Source of the DNA: Corynebacterium glucuronolyticum DSM 44120
GTDB taxonomy: Bacteria; Actinomycetota; Actinomycetes; Mycobacteriales; Mycobacteriaceae
Direction of reading: 5' to 3'
Assembly: GCF_030440595.1 (NCBI RefSeq)
Contig: NZ_CP047452.1
Coordinates: 248,001 to 312,000 of the forward strand
Length of the DNA: 64,000 nucleotides
Shown here: piece after piece, positions 32,841 to 41,259 of the stretch
How positions within the stretch are numbered: position 1 is the stretch's first letter
How the letters are laid out: each line of letters starts with the position of its first letter
Made by a program: the position numbers and the translations under genes
Notes under the pieces: generated by a model
Databases searched by the model: none
What the model was told of the DNA's origin: nothing
What the model saw: the letters and a program-made list of their open reading frames with translations, nothing else

Positions 32841-33716
32841 ATGACACAACCAGCCGGACGCTACGCACCGAGCCCCTCGGGTGACCTGCACATCGGAAAC
32901 CTCCGCACGGCACTGGCCGCATGGTTGGATGCGCGGGCATCGGGCAGACGCTTCCTCGTCCGCATCGAGGACGTCGACGAGCAGCGCAGCTCGCGGGAGG
33001 TGGCGGCCAGGCAGCTGGAGCACCTGGCAGCCCTCGGCATCGACTGGGACGGCGAGCCCGTCTACCAGCAGGAGCGTTACGGCCTCTACGAGCAGGCGCT
33101 CACGCAGCTGGACACGTTCCCGTGTTATTGCACGCGCCGGGACATCCGGGAGGCCGCCCGCGCGCCACACACCCCGCCGAGTTTCTACCCCGGCACATGC
33201 ATCGGTCGCACCGACATCCCGGAGATGGGGGATCGGGCACCCGCGATCCGCTTCCACGGCGGCGGGGAGATGACGCTTGTCGACGATCGTCACGGCACCG
33301 TCACCGGTCCGGTGGACCACTGCGTGCTTCGGCGTGGCGGGCGGGAGCCGGGGTGGGCATACAATCTGGCCTGCGTTGTCGACGATATCGAGCAGGGCGT
33401 GGACCGCGTCGTCCGCGGTGATGATCTACTCGCCTCAGCGCCGACGCAGGTGGCGATCATTACCGCCCTCGGCGCGACGCCGCCGACATACCTCCACGTG
33501 CCCCTCGTCGTGGGGGAGGACGGCGAGCGCCTGGCCAAGAGAAACGGTGCGACGACGCTGCCAGAGCTGACCCGCCACTGGTCCATCCGCGAGATCGTGG
33601 CGATGCTCGGCAGGTCGCTCGGCATCGAGGGAGCGAACACGGCCCGGGAGATGGTGGCGCGGTACAGCCCGCAGGCTATTCCCGCTGAGCCGTGGGAGTT
33701 TAGCGCCCCGCAATAA
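32841..33716 (+). CDS. gluQ: Glutamyl-queuosine tRNA(Asp) synthetase GluQ
   Basis: 291 residues, a truncated GluRS catalytic core without the anticodon-binding domain. It charges glutamate onto the queuosine base of tRNA-Asp, not onto the 3' end. Seen: YAPSPSGDLHIGNLRTALAAW (HIGH-like), the zinc motif CYC ... YPGTC (second Cys then Tyr-x3-Cys), VDDIEQGVDRVVRGDDLLAS, and the KMSKS-like RLAKRNGATTL. ATG 32841 chosen; the longer frame has no better site. It ends overlapping the convergent reductase by 17 nt. Its substrate requires Tgt, encoded upstream in this window. Confidence 0.92.
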   Translation: MTQPAGRYAPSPSGDLHIGNLRTALAAWLDARASGRRFLVRIEDVDEQRSSREVAARQLEHLAALGIDWDGEPVYQQERYGLYEQALTQLDTFPCYCTRRDIREAARAPHTPPSFYPGTCIGRTDIPEMGDRAPAIRFHGGGEMTLVDDRHGTVTGPVDHCVLRRGGREPGWAYNLACVVDDIEQGVDRVVRGDDLLASAPTQVAIITALGATPPTYLHVPLVVGEDGERLAKRNGATTLPELTRHWSIREIVAMLGRSLGIEGANTAREMVARYSPQAIPAEPWEFSAPQ

Positions 33717-34548
33717 GGGCGTAGGCCAACCTGTGCAGCGGCACCGCTACACCGTGTCGCTCCGCCTCGCGGATGACGGCTCCCACCTGGGCATCGAATT
33801 CCCCGGTAAGGCCGGCCATCCGGTCGCGCTGCATTGAGGTGGTGGAGCTGGCGGGCATGGCATCGGCGAAGGCGAGGGTGCGGGCGACCGCATCCTCCGG
33901 TATCGGTACTCCCGCACCGATACCGGCGTTGTGTACCTCGGTGATGAAATCCGTCAGCGACTCCCGGTACGTGGTGCGCAGGACGCCGAGGTCGGCATCG
34001 GCGATGAGGCCAAGCGCGCCGCAGGGTTCGACGAACATGGCCTTCTCCCAGACGTCGACAAGCTCATCGTCCCGGACAGTGACGGTGATACCCGTGGACT
34101 CCAGCGCCCGGGCAAGCGTCGGGGCGCCGGGGCCCATGGTGAAGGAGCCGGGACCACCGTGCGTGGTGACCTCGGCGGGGCCGACATGGTGGAAATAGCC
34201 GCGCACCACGCCGGGCACGGTCCGTTCTTGGCCGACGACGGCGGCGATGAGCCGTGGAGCCTCGACGGAGTTCTGCGTCATCACAATCGGTGCATTCGTT
34301 CCGTCGAGGATTTCGGTAAGCGGCGCGCCCGTCGCCTTCGTGGCCAGCACGATGGCCGAGGCCTCCACCTCAGAGGCATGTGTCGCCACGGCAACCGGAA
34401 CATCCACGCCGTCGGCACGGACCCCGCGCTCCCGCACCGCGCGGAGCGCCTCGCCACGGGCAACGACAGTCACATCCGCACCAGCCGCGGAGAGTTCGCT
34501 CGCCATCCAACACCCGACGGCCCCGGCACCAATAATCGCAATCGTCAT
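33700..34548 (-). CDS. Ketopantoate reductase-family oxidoreductase (PanE/ApbA-like)
   Basis: 282 residues. N-terminal NADP-binding motif MTIAIIGAGAVGCWMASEL, N in VMTQNSVEAP, catalytic lysine region DVWEKAMFVEPCGALG (about 170-185) and the C-terminal acid in LTGEFDAQVGAVI, all fitting the ApbA/PanE fold. The family reduces 2-ketopantoate for pantothenate synthesis, but many paralogs have other substrates and no pan genes are nearby. It starts 7 bp after the ornithine carbamoyltransferase stop on the same strand, so both are probably co-transcribed. Confidence 0.8.
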   Translation of the reverse strand: MTIAIIGAGAVGCWMASELSAAGADVTVVARGEALRAVRERGVRADGVDVPVAVATHASEVEASAIVLATKATGAPLTEILDGTNAPIVMTQNSVEAPRLIAAVVGQERTVPGVVRGYFHHVGPAEVTTHGGPGSFTMGPGAPTLARALESTGITVTVRDDELVDVWEKAMFVEPCGALGLIADADLGVLRTTYRESLTDFITEVHNAGIGAGVPIPEDAVARTLAFADAMPASSTTSMQRDRMAGLTGEFDAQVGAVIREAERHGVAVPLHRLAYALIAGR

Positions 34549-34554
34549 AGCTGC

Positions 34555-35550
34555 CTACTTCAGCGTGGCGTACATGATCGCCTTGATGGAGTGCATGCGG
34601 TTTTCCGCCTCGTCGAAGACCCGGGAGCGGGGCCCCTCAAACACCTCGTCGGTGACTTCCATCTCGGTGAGCCCAAACTTTTCGGCGATCTCGGCACCGA
34701 TGGTCGTCTTCGTGTCGTGGAAGGCGGGCAGGCAGTGCATGAAGATGGCGTTGTCGGCGGCCTTCTCCATCATCTCGCTGGTGACTTGGTACGGCGACAT
34801 CGCCGTGATGCGGGATGCCCACAGCTCCTCGGGCTCGCCCATGGAGACCCAAATGTCGGTGTAGATGGCGTGGGCACCGGCGACGGCTTCGTCGACATCG
34901 CTGGTCAGCGTCACACTACCGCCGGTTGTGGAGGCGATCTCCGTGCATGTGTGCACGAGCTCGTCGTCGGGCATGTTCTCCGTCGGCCCACAGGCGACAA
35001 AATGCAGGCCTAGCTTGGCGCACACGACCATGAGCGAGTTGGCCACGTTATTGTGGGCATCGCCCATGAACACGAGTTTCTTGCCGGCGATGCCGTCGGG
35101 GAAGTTTTCCTCCAGGGTGAGCATGTCGGCGATCATCTGCGTGGGGTGGAACTCGGTGGTGAGGCCGTTCCACACGGGAACGCCTGCGTATTTGGCGAGC
35201 TCCTCGACAATCTCCTGCCCGTAGCCGCGGTACTCGATGCCGTCGAAGAAGCGCCCGAGCACGCGGGCGGTATCCGGCAGGGATTCCTTCTTACCCATCT
35301 GGGAGGAGCCGGGATCGAGGTAGGTGACGCCCATCCCCAGGTCGCGGCCGGCAACCTCGAAGGAGCAGCGGGTGCGCGTGGAGGTTTTTTCAAACAGCAG
35401 GACGATGTTCTTGCCCTCGAGGTAGCGGTGCGGGGTGCCGGTGAGCTTGAGTTCCTTGAACCGTCGCGAGAGGCGAATGAGGTAGCGGATTTCTGCGGGG
35501 GTGAAGTCCAGCAGTTTGAGGTACGACCGGCCGCTCAGGTTCATGGGCAT
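34555..35550 (-). CDS. argF: Ornithine carbamoyltransferase, long form
   Basis: 331 residues. Carbamoyl-phosphate motif STRTRCSFE (about 55), FHPTQ (about 145), DAHNNVANS and ornithine-binding HCLPAFHD (about 272-279). The pattern KLLDFTPAEI and GIEYRGYGQEIVEELAKYAGVPVWNG matches the ~330-residue enzymes (catabolic ArcB and E. coli ArgI type), not the ~307-residue actinobacterial ArgF. No arcA or arcC is present nearby, so direction (biosynthesis or degradation) is open. ATG 35550 follows AAAGGA; ATG 35544 is an alternative. It is divergent from pyrR-pyrB, whose PyrB is its distant homologue. Confidence 0.9.
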   Translation of the reverse strand: MPMNLSGRSYLKLLDFTPAEIRYLIRLSRRFKELKLTGTPHRYLEGKNIVLLFEKTSTRTRCSFEVAGRDLGMGVTYLDPGSSQMGKKESLPDTARVLGRFFDGIEYRGYGQEIVEELAKYAGVPVWNGLTTEFHPTQMIADMLTLEENFPDGIAGKKLVFMGDAHNNVANSLMVVCAKLGLHFVACGPTENMPDDELVHTCTEIASTTGGSVTLTSDVDEAVAGAHAIYTDIWVSMGEPEELWASRITAMSPYQVTSEMMEKAADNAIFMHCLPAFHDTKTTIGAEIAEKFGLTEMEVTDEVFEGPRSRVFDEAENRMHSIKAIMYATLK

Positions 35551-35664
35551 GGGGTGGGAGTCCTTTCTGTTTCGTGGGTAAAGCATCATTGTACGGCGAA
35601 GATCGTGCTCCCGGTAGAGCTTCTGTTGCGCGCCCTGCGGGTCTATACTTAATCCTCGGCACTA

Positions 35665-35700
35665 TCCTTTAACGGACCGCACAGAGAGGCGGGGAAGGAG
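35665..35700 (+). promoter_or_regulatory. PyrR-type RNA hairpin covering the pyrR ribosome binding site
   Basis: CCGC (35677-35680) pairs with GCGG (35689-35692) around ACAGAGAG, the conserved PyrR-binding loop; TCCTT (35665-35669) can pair with AAGGA (35695-35699). The outer pairing buries the Shine-Dalgarno AAGGAG of pyrR, so PyrR binding would block translation, as described for mycobacteria. A -10-like TATACT lies at 35644-35649. Confidence 0.8.
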
Positions 35701-35707
35701 GCGCTCG

Positions 35708-36247
35708 ATGGTATCGGTTGTCGGTAGTGAAGAAATTTCACGGATGATCACCCACATCGCGCACCAGATTATTGAAAAACGTCGTTGCGACGGTGGCGAA
35801 GTAACCTTGTTGGGCATTCCCTCTGGGGGCGTGCCACTCGCGCAGCGCCTGGGGGAGGCCATCGCGGCCGAGACGGGGGTGTCGGTTCCGCTTGGGTCCC
35901 TCGATGTCACCCCCTACCGTGACGATCTCCGTCGTCGCCCGCACCGGGCGCTTCAGGAAACTGTCTACCCTCACGGTGGGGTGGAGGACAAGGTTGTTGT
36001 GCTTGTCGACGATGTTTTCTCCACCGGTCGCACGATTCGTGCGGCTCTTGATGCACTTGCCGACGTCGGTCGCCCCCGCCGCGTCGAACTCGCCGTTCTC
36101 GTCGATCGTGAGCAGCCCGAATTCCCCATCCGCCCCGACTATGTGGGCACCGCCGTCGCTCACCTGCCGGAGGACGCAAACGTCGTTTGTGAGCTCCAGC
36201 CACTCGACTCCGCCGACCGAATCACCTACTCCGAGGAACACAAATAA
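35708..36247 (+). CDS. pyrR: Pyrimidine regulator / uracil phosphoribosyltransferase PyrR
   Basis: 179 residues. The PRPP-binding motif [22 protein letters not shown] is at about 97-118, with the PyrR flexible-loop region [11 protein letters not shown] (about 66-76). PyrR binds pyr leader RNA in response to UMP and has minor UPRTase activity. The leader hairpin just upstream carries the cognate CAGAGAG loop, pointing to autoregulation. Stop overlaps the pyrB ATG (TAATG). Confidence 0.95.
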   Translation: MVSVVGSEEISRMITHIAHQIIEKRRCDGGEVTLLGIPSGGVPLAQRLGEAIAAETGVSVPLGSLDVTPYRDDLRRRPHRALQETVYPHGGVEDKVVVLVDDVFSTGRTIRAALDALADVGRPRRVELAVLVDREQPEFPIRPDYVGTAVAHLPEDANVVCELQPLDSADRITYSEEHK

Positions 36248-37182
36248 TGAAGCACCTAATCAGCACCGAAGATCTTTCTGCTGAGGAAATCACCTACCTT
36301 CTGGATCAGGCGGACGAGTTCCGCAACACGCTGTCCGACCGCGAGATCCGCAAGCTTCCCACCCTCCGTGGGCGCCGGGTGGCCTCCCTGTTCTACGAGA
36401 ACTCCACGCGCACGAAGAACTCCTTTGAGACAGCCGCCAAGTCGCTGAGCGCCGACGTGCTCAGCATCTCCGCCGCCAGCTCCTCGGTGAAAAAGGGCGA
36501 GTCCCTGCGCGATACGGGCCTGACGCTCACCGCCATCGGCGTGGAAGCCTTCATCCTCCGCCACCCCTCCTCGGGTGCGCCGCAGCTGCTGGCCGGGTGG
36601 GTTGCCCCCGACGGTGTCGGCCCCTCCGTTATCAACGCCGGTGACGGCTCTCACCAGCACCCCACCCAGGCGCTTCTCGACGCCGTCACCATGCGCCAGC
36701 ACCTCGGCGACGTGAAGGGCAAGACCGTCGCCATCATCGGCGACCTCCTCCACTCCCGCGTCGTGCGCTCCAACGTGGATGTCCTGTCCATGCTGGGTGC
36801 CCGGGTGATCCTCGTCGCCCCGCCCACCCTCATGCCCGCCGGCGTGGAGACGTGGCCTGCCGAGACCTCCTATGAACTCGACCCGATCCTGAAGGATCTC
36901 GACGTGGCGATGCTGCTGCGCGTCCAGGAGGAGCGCATGCACGGTGGCTTCTTCCCCTCCGACCGCGAATACCGCGCCCTCTACGGCATGACCGCCGAGC
37001 GCCTAAACAAGCTGAACAAAAACGCCCTCATCATGCACCCCGGCCCGATGATCCGCGGCCACGAGATCGACTACGCGGTTGCCGATGCCGAGCAGACCGT
37101 CGTCCTCGAGCAGGTCGCCAACGGCGTCTACCTCCGCATGGCGGTCCTCTTCGCGCTTCTTTCAGGAACGAACGAGGTCTAA
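36247..37182 (+). CDS. pyrB: Aspartate carbamoyltransferase catalytic chain PyrB
   Basis: 311 residues. Carbamoyl-phosphate motifs STRTKNSFE (about 54-62) and the lysine loop [10 protein letters not shown] (about 80-89), HPTQALLDA (about 138), and aspartate-side residues RVQEER and HPGPMIRG (about 262-269). It catalyses the committed step of pyrimidine synthesis. Coupled to pyrR by a one-base overlap. Unlike many actinobacterial pyr operons, it is not followed by pyrC/carA/carB: a terminator comes 25 bp after the stop. Confidence 0.95.
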   Translation: MKHLISTEDLSAEEITYLLDQADEFRNTLSDREIRKLPTLRGRRVASLFYENSTRTKNSFETAAKSLSADVLSISAASSSVKKGESLRDTGLTLTAIGVEAFILRHPSSGAPQLLAGWVAPDGVGPSVINAGDGSHQHPTQALLDAVTMRQHLGDVKGKTVAIIGDLLHSRVVRSNVDVLSMLGARVILVAPPTLMPAGVETWPAETSYELDPILKDLDVAMLLRVQEERMHGGFFPSDREYRALYGMTAERLNKLNKNALIMHPGPMIRGHEIDYAVADAEQTVVLEQVANGVYLRMAVLFALLSGTNEV

Positions 37183-37196
37183 AGCCGCGCTGGAAT

Positions 37197-37640
37197 CTAG
37201 CGGTAAGAACTCGGATGCGATCCAGGATCGGTCCGAGTTTTCTTTTCTCTGCCCTTCCGAACTACCGCGCCGCCGAGCAACAACAGCGCCGCTACATCGG
37301 CGCAGGCAAGCCCGATGGCGATGGCGAGAAAGCCGAAAATGTTGATCGCGGTCTCCCCGTTGAGGACGAAGAAAGAGGCGACACCCGCCACGAGCAAAGC
37401 GATGCTCAGCACATACGAATACGTGAGGGGGCTGCGGCCGGGTAGTTGCAGGGCGGTGAACGTTCCCCACGACGCGAGGACCGCGCCGAGCACCAGAAAA
37501 ACGGGGTAGAACCAGGGGGCAGCGAATAGCGGCACGACAGAATCATCGGAAAAGGCCGTCGCCACCACCGACGCCCATAGTCCGCCAAACATCGCGGTGA
37601 GCAGCAGTGAAGAGATGAGTGGAACGGCGAATCGAAACAT
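37197..37640 (-). CDS. Small four-helix membrane protein
   Basis: About 147 residues with four hydrophobic segments (about 3-24, 38-58, 72-94, 101-122) and a basic tail (RKGREKKTRT). No family recognised. The start at ATG 37640 is preceded by GGAG 7 bp away; the open frame continues upstream to 37781 but that part would cross into the terminator region of the SRP RNA. It is convergent with pyrB, and the pyrB terminator lies over its 3' end. Confidence 0.65.
   Translation of the reverse strand: MFRFAVPLISSLLLTAMFGGLWASVVATAFSDDSVVPLFAAPWFYPVFLVLGAVLASWGTFTALQLPGRSPLTYSYVLSIALLVAGVASFFVLNGETAINIFGFLAIAIGLACADVAALLLLGGAVVRKGREKKTRTDPGSHPSSYR
37206..37244 (+). terminator. Terminator after pyrB
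   Basis: AACTCGGA pairs with TCCGAGTT, with an inner GCGATCC/GGATCG pairing, followed by TTCTTTTC. It overlaps the last codons of the convergent membrane protein gene. Confidence 0.75.
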
Positions 37641-37768
37641 TGGTTGCTCCATGGGGTGTAGAAATGTCGTGCCCGCCTCGATCCGTCCTACGAGCGTGAG
37701 GCGGTGGCGTGTGCGCCCAAGGATACACGCACACGCCATAAGTCCGCTGCGCCCCGAATAGAAAAAGG

Positions 37769-37854
37769 GGACCCCACACACCCGGTAGAGCTCGTTGACC
37801 CTTGCTGCATTCCTGCCCTGGGGGAGTTCACAAGATAACCGCCGTGCGGGATCC
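37769..37854 (-). ncRNA. ffs: Signal recognition particle RNA (4.5S, small type)
   Basis: Read on the minus strand, GGATCCCGCAC at the 5' end pairs with GTGTGGGGTCC at the 3' end. The apical loop GGCAGGAATGCAGCAAGGGTC matches the conserved Ffh-binding GGAA tetraloop and asymmetric internal loop. A T-run follows the 3' end. A -10-like TACACT (37864-37869 on the plus strand complement) lies about 10 bp upstream of the 5' end. It scaffolds Ffh for co-translational membrane targeting. Confidence 0.92.
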
Positions 37855-37984
37855 TGGTTCGTAAGTGTAACGGATTAGGCGAAGAAATGAAAACAGGCCA
37901 TCCTTGTTTCTCCGGCCTGTCGTCTGCGGGGCGTTGACCAGGCGTTTTGTGTTTTACCCCTAACATCGTCTACTCTTCTTTCTC

Positions 37985-38069
37985 GGAGGATTCGACTAGC
38001 GGCCTATGTCGCACGCCTGGAACGCGTGTTGGGAGCAATCCCTCAGGGGTTCAAATCCCCTATCCTCCG
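37985..38069 (+). tRNA. tRNA-Ser (anticodon GGA)
   Basis: Acceptor GGAGGAT pairs with ATCCTCC (38062-38068), discriminator G. The anticodon loop CTGGAAC gives GGA, reading UCC/UCU. A long variable arm is present. With the other serine tRNAs, the window covers four serine isoacceptors. Confidence 0.95.
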
Positions 38070-38075
38070 CGGTGA

Positions 38076-38110
38076 AAAATCCCCGGTTCTTCGGAACCGG
38101 GGATTTTTGC
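38076..38110 (+). terminator. Terminator after tRNA-Ser(GGA)
   Basis: AAATCCCCGGTTC pairs with GAACCGGGGATTT around TTCG, a UUCG-type tetraloop, followed by TT. Confidence 0.9.
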
Positions 38111-38142
38111 ATGTCGAATGGGGTTTTCTGCAACTCGCAATG

Positions 38143-38158
38143 TTGGGGTTAACCCCAA
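38143..38158. repeat. Perfect 16-bp palindrome
   Basis: TTGGGGTTAACCCCAA is a perfect inverted repeat with no spacer, and TTGGGG recurs directly after it (38162). It sits between the tRNA-Ser terminator and the 3' end of the decayed protease gene. A protein binding site is possible. Confidence 0.6.
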
Positions 38159-38185
38159 TGTTGGGGCTAAGCCACGATTGTGAAG

Positions 38186-38960
38186 TTATCGGACACAGAG
38201 TGTGTTTTTAAACCCGTCCGGAACTCGCCTCTGCAGCCACAACGCGTACGCACCTACGAAGACCGTGATGTCGATCAATACCGGTACCACGTACTCGTTC
38301 GCTAGGTCGTTCTCTCGGTCCTCGTTGGCAACGGCGTGGACGATGCCGTGGACTGCGATGTGCGCCCACACCCTGCCCCTTTTCTAGAAGATCGTGACAA
38401 GGAGGAAACCGCTGGCGGTGGGGTAGAGCACCTGGCACGGATTCTCCGTACGTGTCATGTCGCCGCCGTGGATCAGGTTCACCATGCGCCCCAGGCTGAA
38501 CGTGAGCGAGGAAACGAGCATCTCAATTGTAGGTGCGCATCGCCTGGAAGAGGAGACCGTGGAAGATCAGTTCCTCAAGAAAACCGCCACGCACAGCATT
38601 GCACCTATAGAGCAGGCTATTTCACTGCCTGGGCGGTTGAGCTGAGCCCCGAACTACAGTGGACCGTGAACAGGATAATGAAGGGGACGTAGTGGAGGAA
38701 CTGCGTGGCAAACACGCGGGGAGGGCGCAAGCCGTAGTGCTTGCGCCCATTATTTCTCGCACGAAGATAAGGAGCATGCAGGAGAGGGTGGCCAGGACTG
38801 GCAGCGTGATGCCTTTCTCGACACTGAGGGACCGCGAGAGCTCGTCGCCAAGAGAAACTGCGACACCGTAGATTGCAATCCACATCAGTGCGAAGGCAAT
38901 CTCGTTTTTCGCTGTAGTTTCTCTGCGTTTCACAATCGTTGCACAGTGAGGCGAATCCAC
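38186..38960 (-). pseudogene. Decayed CPBP (CAAX-type) intramembrane protease gene
   Basis: Fragments in different minus-strand frames line up in the order of a CPBP membrane protease. From 38960: RRETTAKNEIAFALMWIAIYG then a helix; a shifted frame gives YGLRPPRVFATQFLHYVPFI; next FLEELIFHGLLFQAMRTY resembling motif 1 (EExxxR, with His for Arg); then MLVSSLTFSLGRMVNLIHG resembling the FxxxH motif 2 (Arg for His); finally HIAVHGIVHAVANE and a last helix ending at 38186. At least three frame changes and lost catalytic residues mean no functional product. Exact breakpoints were not resolved. Confidence 0.7.
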
Positions 38961-39026
38961 GTTGAACCTTTTTGACGAATGGCCTTGAGGCCAGAGCTTT
39001 CCTGCAATCTGGCGCAGTGGAGTCGC

Positions 39027-40451
39027 CTAGCGCGTACGCACCTGCGGCGAGCTGTTGTAGATTTTCTTAAAAGTAGGAAGGCTGAGCAGTTGTGCGAGGA
39101 AAAGCAGGATGGTTCCGATAGTGATAGCGCCAAGGACTACCAAAGGACCCCCGACAGATTCTGGGTCTTCGATCACATAATCGGTACCAGCGCTGAAGGC
39201 ACTGCCAGCCACCGTTCCCAAAGCCCATGCGCTCAACGTCGCAAGGACAAAGGGCACGATGTTTTCGATCCAATTCACTGAGATGATCGGTTGGGGACTA
39301 ACTCCCATACGGTGAAGAGCTCGGATGTTTTGCTCACGGCTAAACTCTGCTGCGATTTGTGAGATCATGACAGACACCGAGTTGATGATGCAGGTGATGA
39401 CGATAACCAGAAGCAGTCCCAGATTCAGGTCAGGCTTGAGGGCTTCGGTGACCGATTGAGCCGCCTGGGAGAGATCATCACCGGGAGCAAAGCGCATAAA
39501 ACCAACGAATGCTGCCAGGAAAATCAAGAATGAAATTCCGGAGATCCGGCGCCACACCGTCCGGGGATTGTGCAGGACATTCCGGAAAGCCCACGACACC
39601 GTGACGCTTGGTATGCGTACCAATGGGCGAGCCAAAAGCTGCAGGATAAAGGGGCCCGCGATGTCGTTTGTCAACATCAGCAGTGCCACGACCGCGAAGC
39701 TGAAGAACAGCTGATTAAGAGTACTCTTCTCGTCTGTAAAACGAGGGAAAACATAGGCAACCGCCAGAACAGCAATCAAAACGAGCAAACGCCAGGCTCG
39801 CAGGCGTTTCGCTGCACTACGGCGTACTACTCCCAGTGGCGAAATGCTCACCTGGATCAATCCCACGAATGTTGCTACGAGCGTGAACGCGACCAAGATG
39901 GCATCGATAAGTGGATAAAAATACCAGGGCATATATACTTCGTCGATGCTTACAGGCATCGATTGAAAGCTCAGACCAGTAAACAAAGGGGCACAAAGAA
40001 GCGCAAGAACTTGCCCCAACACGATCCCCGTTACGGCTTGCACGAGCACTTCGCAGGCACCCATGACGTTGACCTGGCGGCGATTCAAGCCGATAAGGCG
40101 CAGTACCGCAAGCCGGTAGTGCTGCGATTGCGCTGTCACCAGGGCAGCTTGTGAGGCCAAATTGCAGGCGGGAATCACAATGAGAATACAAGCAAAAAAT
40201 GCGAGACTGAGGTAGGTCTGGGGAATGATCGCGAATGAAGGATCGAGCTCCAAAGCGTCGGCTAGATTGCCGTACGGGTGGTGATAGCGTTGGTAGAACA
40301 TGTACGTTCCGCTGGCGGTGATCGTCGCAATGGAACTTACTATTGCAAAGGCAAGAACGCTTAAGAAAATGAGCAGACTGTCACGGTTCTTAGTGTGGGA
40401 ACGTTGGATGGCCAACTCGGTGGTCAGACGCGCCAAAGAAGGGGTAGCCAT
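39027..40451 (-). CDS. FtsX-like ABC transporter permease
   Basis: 474 residues, about eight hydrophobic segments in two FtsX-like halves (helix near 28-50, cluster 100-230, 245-300, then 330-465). The soluble loops are small, so it is a BceB/short-MacB-like permease rather than one with a large periplasmic domain. The start overlaps the ATPase stop by one base (TGATG), a two-gene operon. Divergent two-component genes next door suggest induction by an extracellular stress or peptide. Composition is more A+T-rich than core genes. Confidence 0.82.
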   Translation of the reverse strand: MATPSLARLTTELAIQRSHTKNRDSLLIFLSVLAFAIVSSIATITASGTYMFYQRYHHPYGNLADALELDPSFAIIPQTYLSLAFFACILIVIPACNLASQAALVTAQSQHYRLAVLRLIGLNRRQVNVMGACEVLVQAVTGIVLGQVLALLCAPLFTGLSFQSMPVSIDEVYMPWYFYPLIDAILVAFTLVATFVGLIQVSISPLGVVRRSAAKRLRAWRLLVLIAVLAVAYVFPRFTDEKSTLNQLFFSFAVVALLMLTNDIAGPFILQLLARPLVRIPSVTVSWAFRNVLHNPRTVWRRISGISFLIFLAAFVGFMRFAPGDDLSQAAQSVTEALKPDLNLGLLLVIVITCIINSVSVMISQIAAEFSREQNIRALHRMGVSPQPIISVNWIENIVPFVLATLSAWALGTVAGSAFSAGTDYVIEDPESVGGPLVVLGAITIGTILLFLAQLLSLPTFKKIYNSSPQVRTR

Positions 40452-41149
40452 CAGTTTTCCTCCTCGTGGCGGCGAAGCGTCTGATCAGAGTGAATGAATC
40501 CATCTCGAATTTCAACAAGTCGGTCACACCAGCGCGCCACCTTGGTGTCATGAGTGACCAAAACCAAAGCGCCACCGTAGTGCGACAATGTCAAGGTAAT
40601 CAGTTGCATTGCCTGGTGCCCGGAGGCCTGATCCAGTGCACCGGTAGGTTCGTCGGCGAAGACCACGCTCGGCTGGTGGACCAAGCCACGAGCTATCGCG
40701 ACTCGCTGTGCCTGCCCACCGGAGAGCTCCGCAGGTAATTTATGGGAGTGCTCACCCAGCCCTACATGGTGGAGGAGGGCATCCGCGCGATCGAGTGCGT
40801 CAGAAGTTTTCACTCCAGTCAGGCGCAAGGGCAGAGCCACATTTTCGCGAGCCGGAAGCTCGGGGATAAGCATGCTGTCTTGGAAGATGAACCCGAAGTC
40901 TCGCAGCCTGAGTGCAGAACGTTGGGCATCGGAAGCTGAGGAGATGACCTTGCCTTGAAATGTCACCGTGCCCGAGGTCGGCGTCAAGATTCCAGCCAAA
41001 CAATTGAGGAAGGTAGATTTGCCAGAACCCGAAGGCCCCATGATGGCTACTTTTTCTCCGGGGGCAACATGCAGGTCGATGCCACGCAGAACTGTGGCGC
41101 TATTGAATGCTTTTGTTATCTGTTCTGCTGCAAGTATGGGTGTTGTCAT
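40451..41149 (-). CDS. ABC transporter ATPase (LolD/MacB-type)
   Basis: 232 residues with Walker [15 protein letters not shown] (about 38-51), signature LSGGQAQRVAIARGL (about 142-156), Walker B VVFADEPTGALD (about 165-176) and switch VTHD. GALD and the size are typical of ATPases paired with FtsX-like permeases for lipoprotein or antimicrobial peptide handling. It is the first gene of the pair with the permease at 39027 and is divergent from the histidine kinase; the short gap must hold both promoters. Confidence 0.88.
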   Translation of the reverse strand: MTTPILAAEQITKAFNSATVLRGIDLHVAPGEKVAIMGPSGSGKSTFLNCLAGILTPTSGTVTFQGKVISSASDAQRSALRLRDFGFIFQDSMLIPELPARENVALPLRLTGVKTSDALDRADALLHHVGLGEHSHKLPAELSGGQAQRVAIARGLVHQPSVVFADEPTGALDQASGHQAMQLITLTLSHYGGALVLVTHDTKVARWCDRLVEIRDGFIHSDQTLRRHEEEN

Positions 41150-41259
41150 AGATGTTTATTTAAGTTGGTTCGCCAGCGAAGATGAATGGTGTTGGTTATA
41201 GAGTCACGGTAGACCCAGCTCTACCCCCACGCACGGTGGCATCAGTTAAAGTTAACGGC

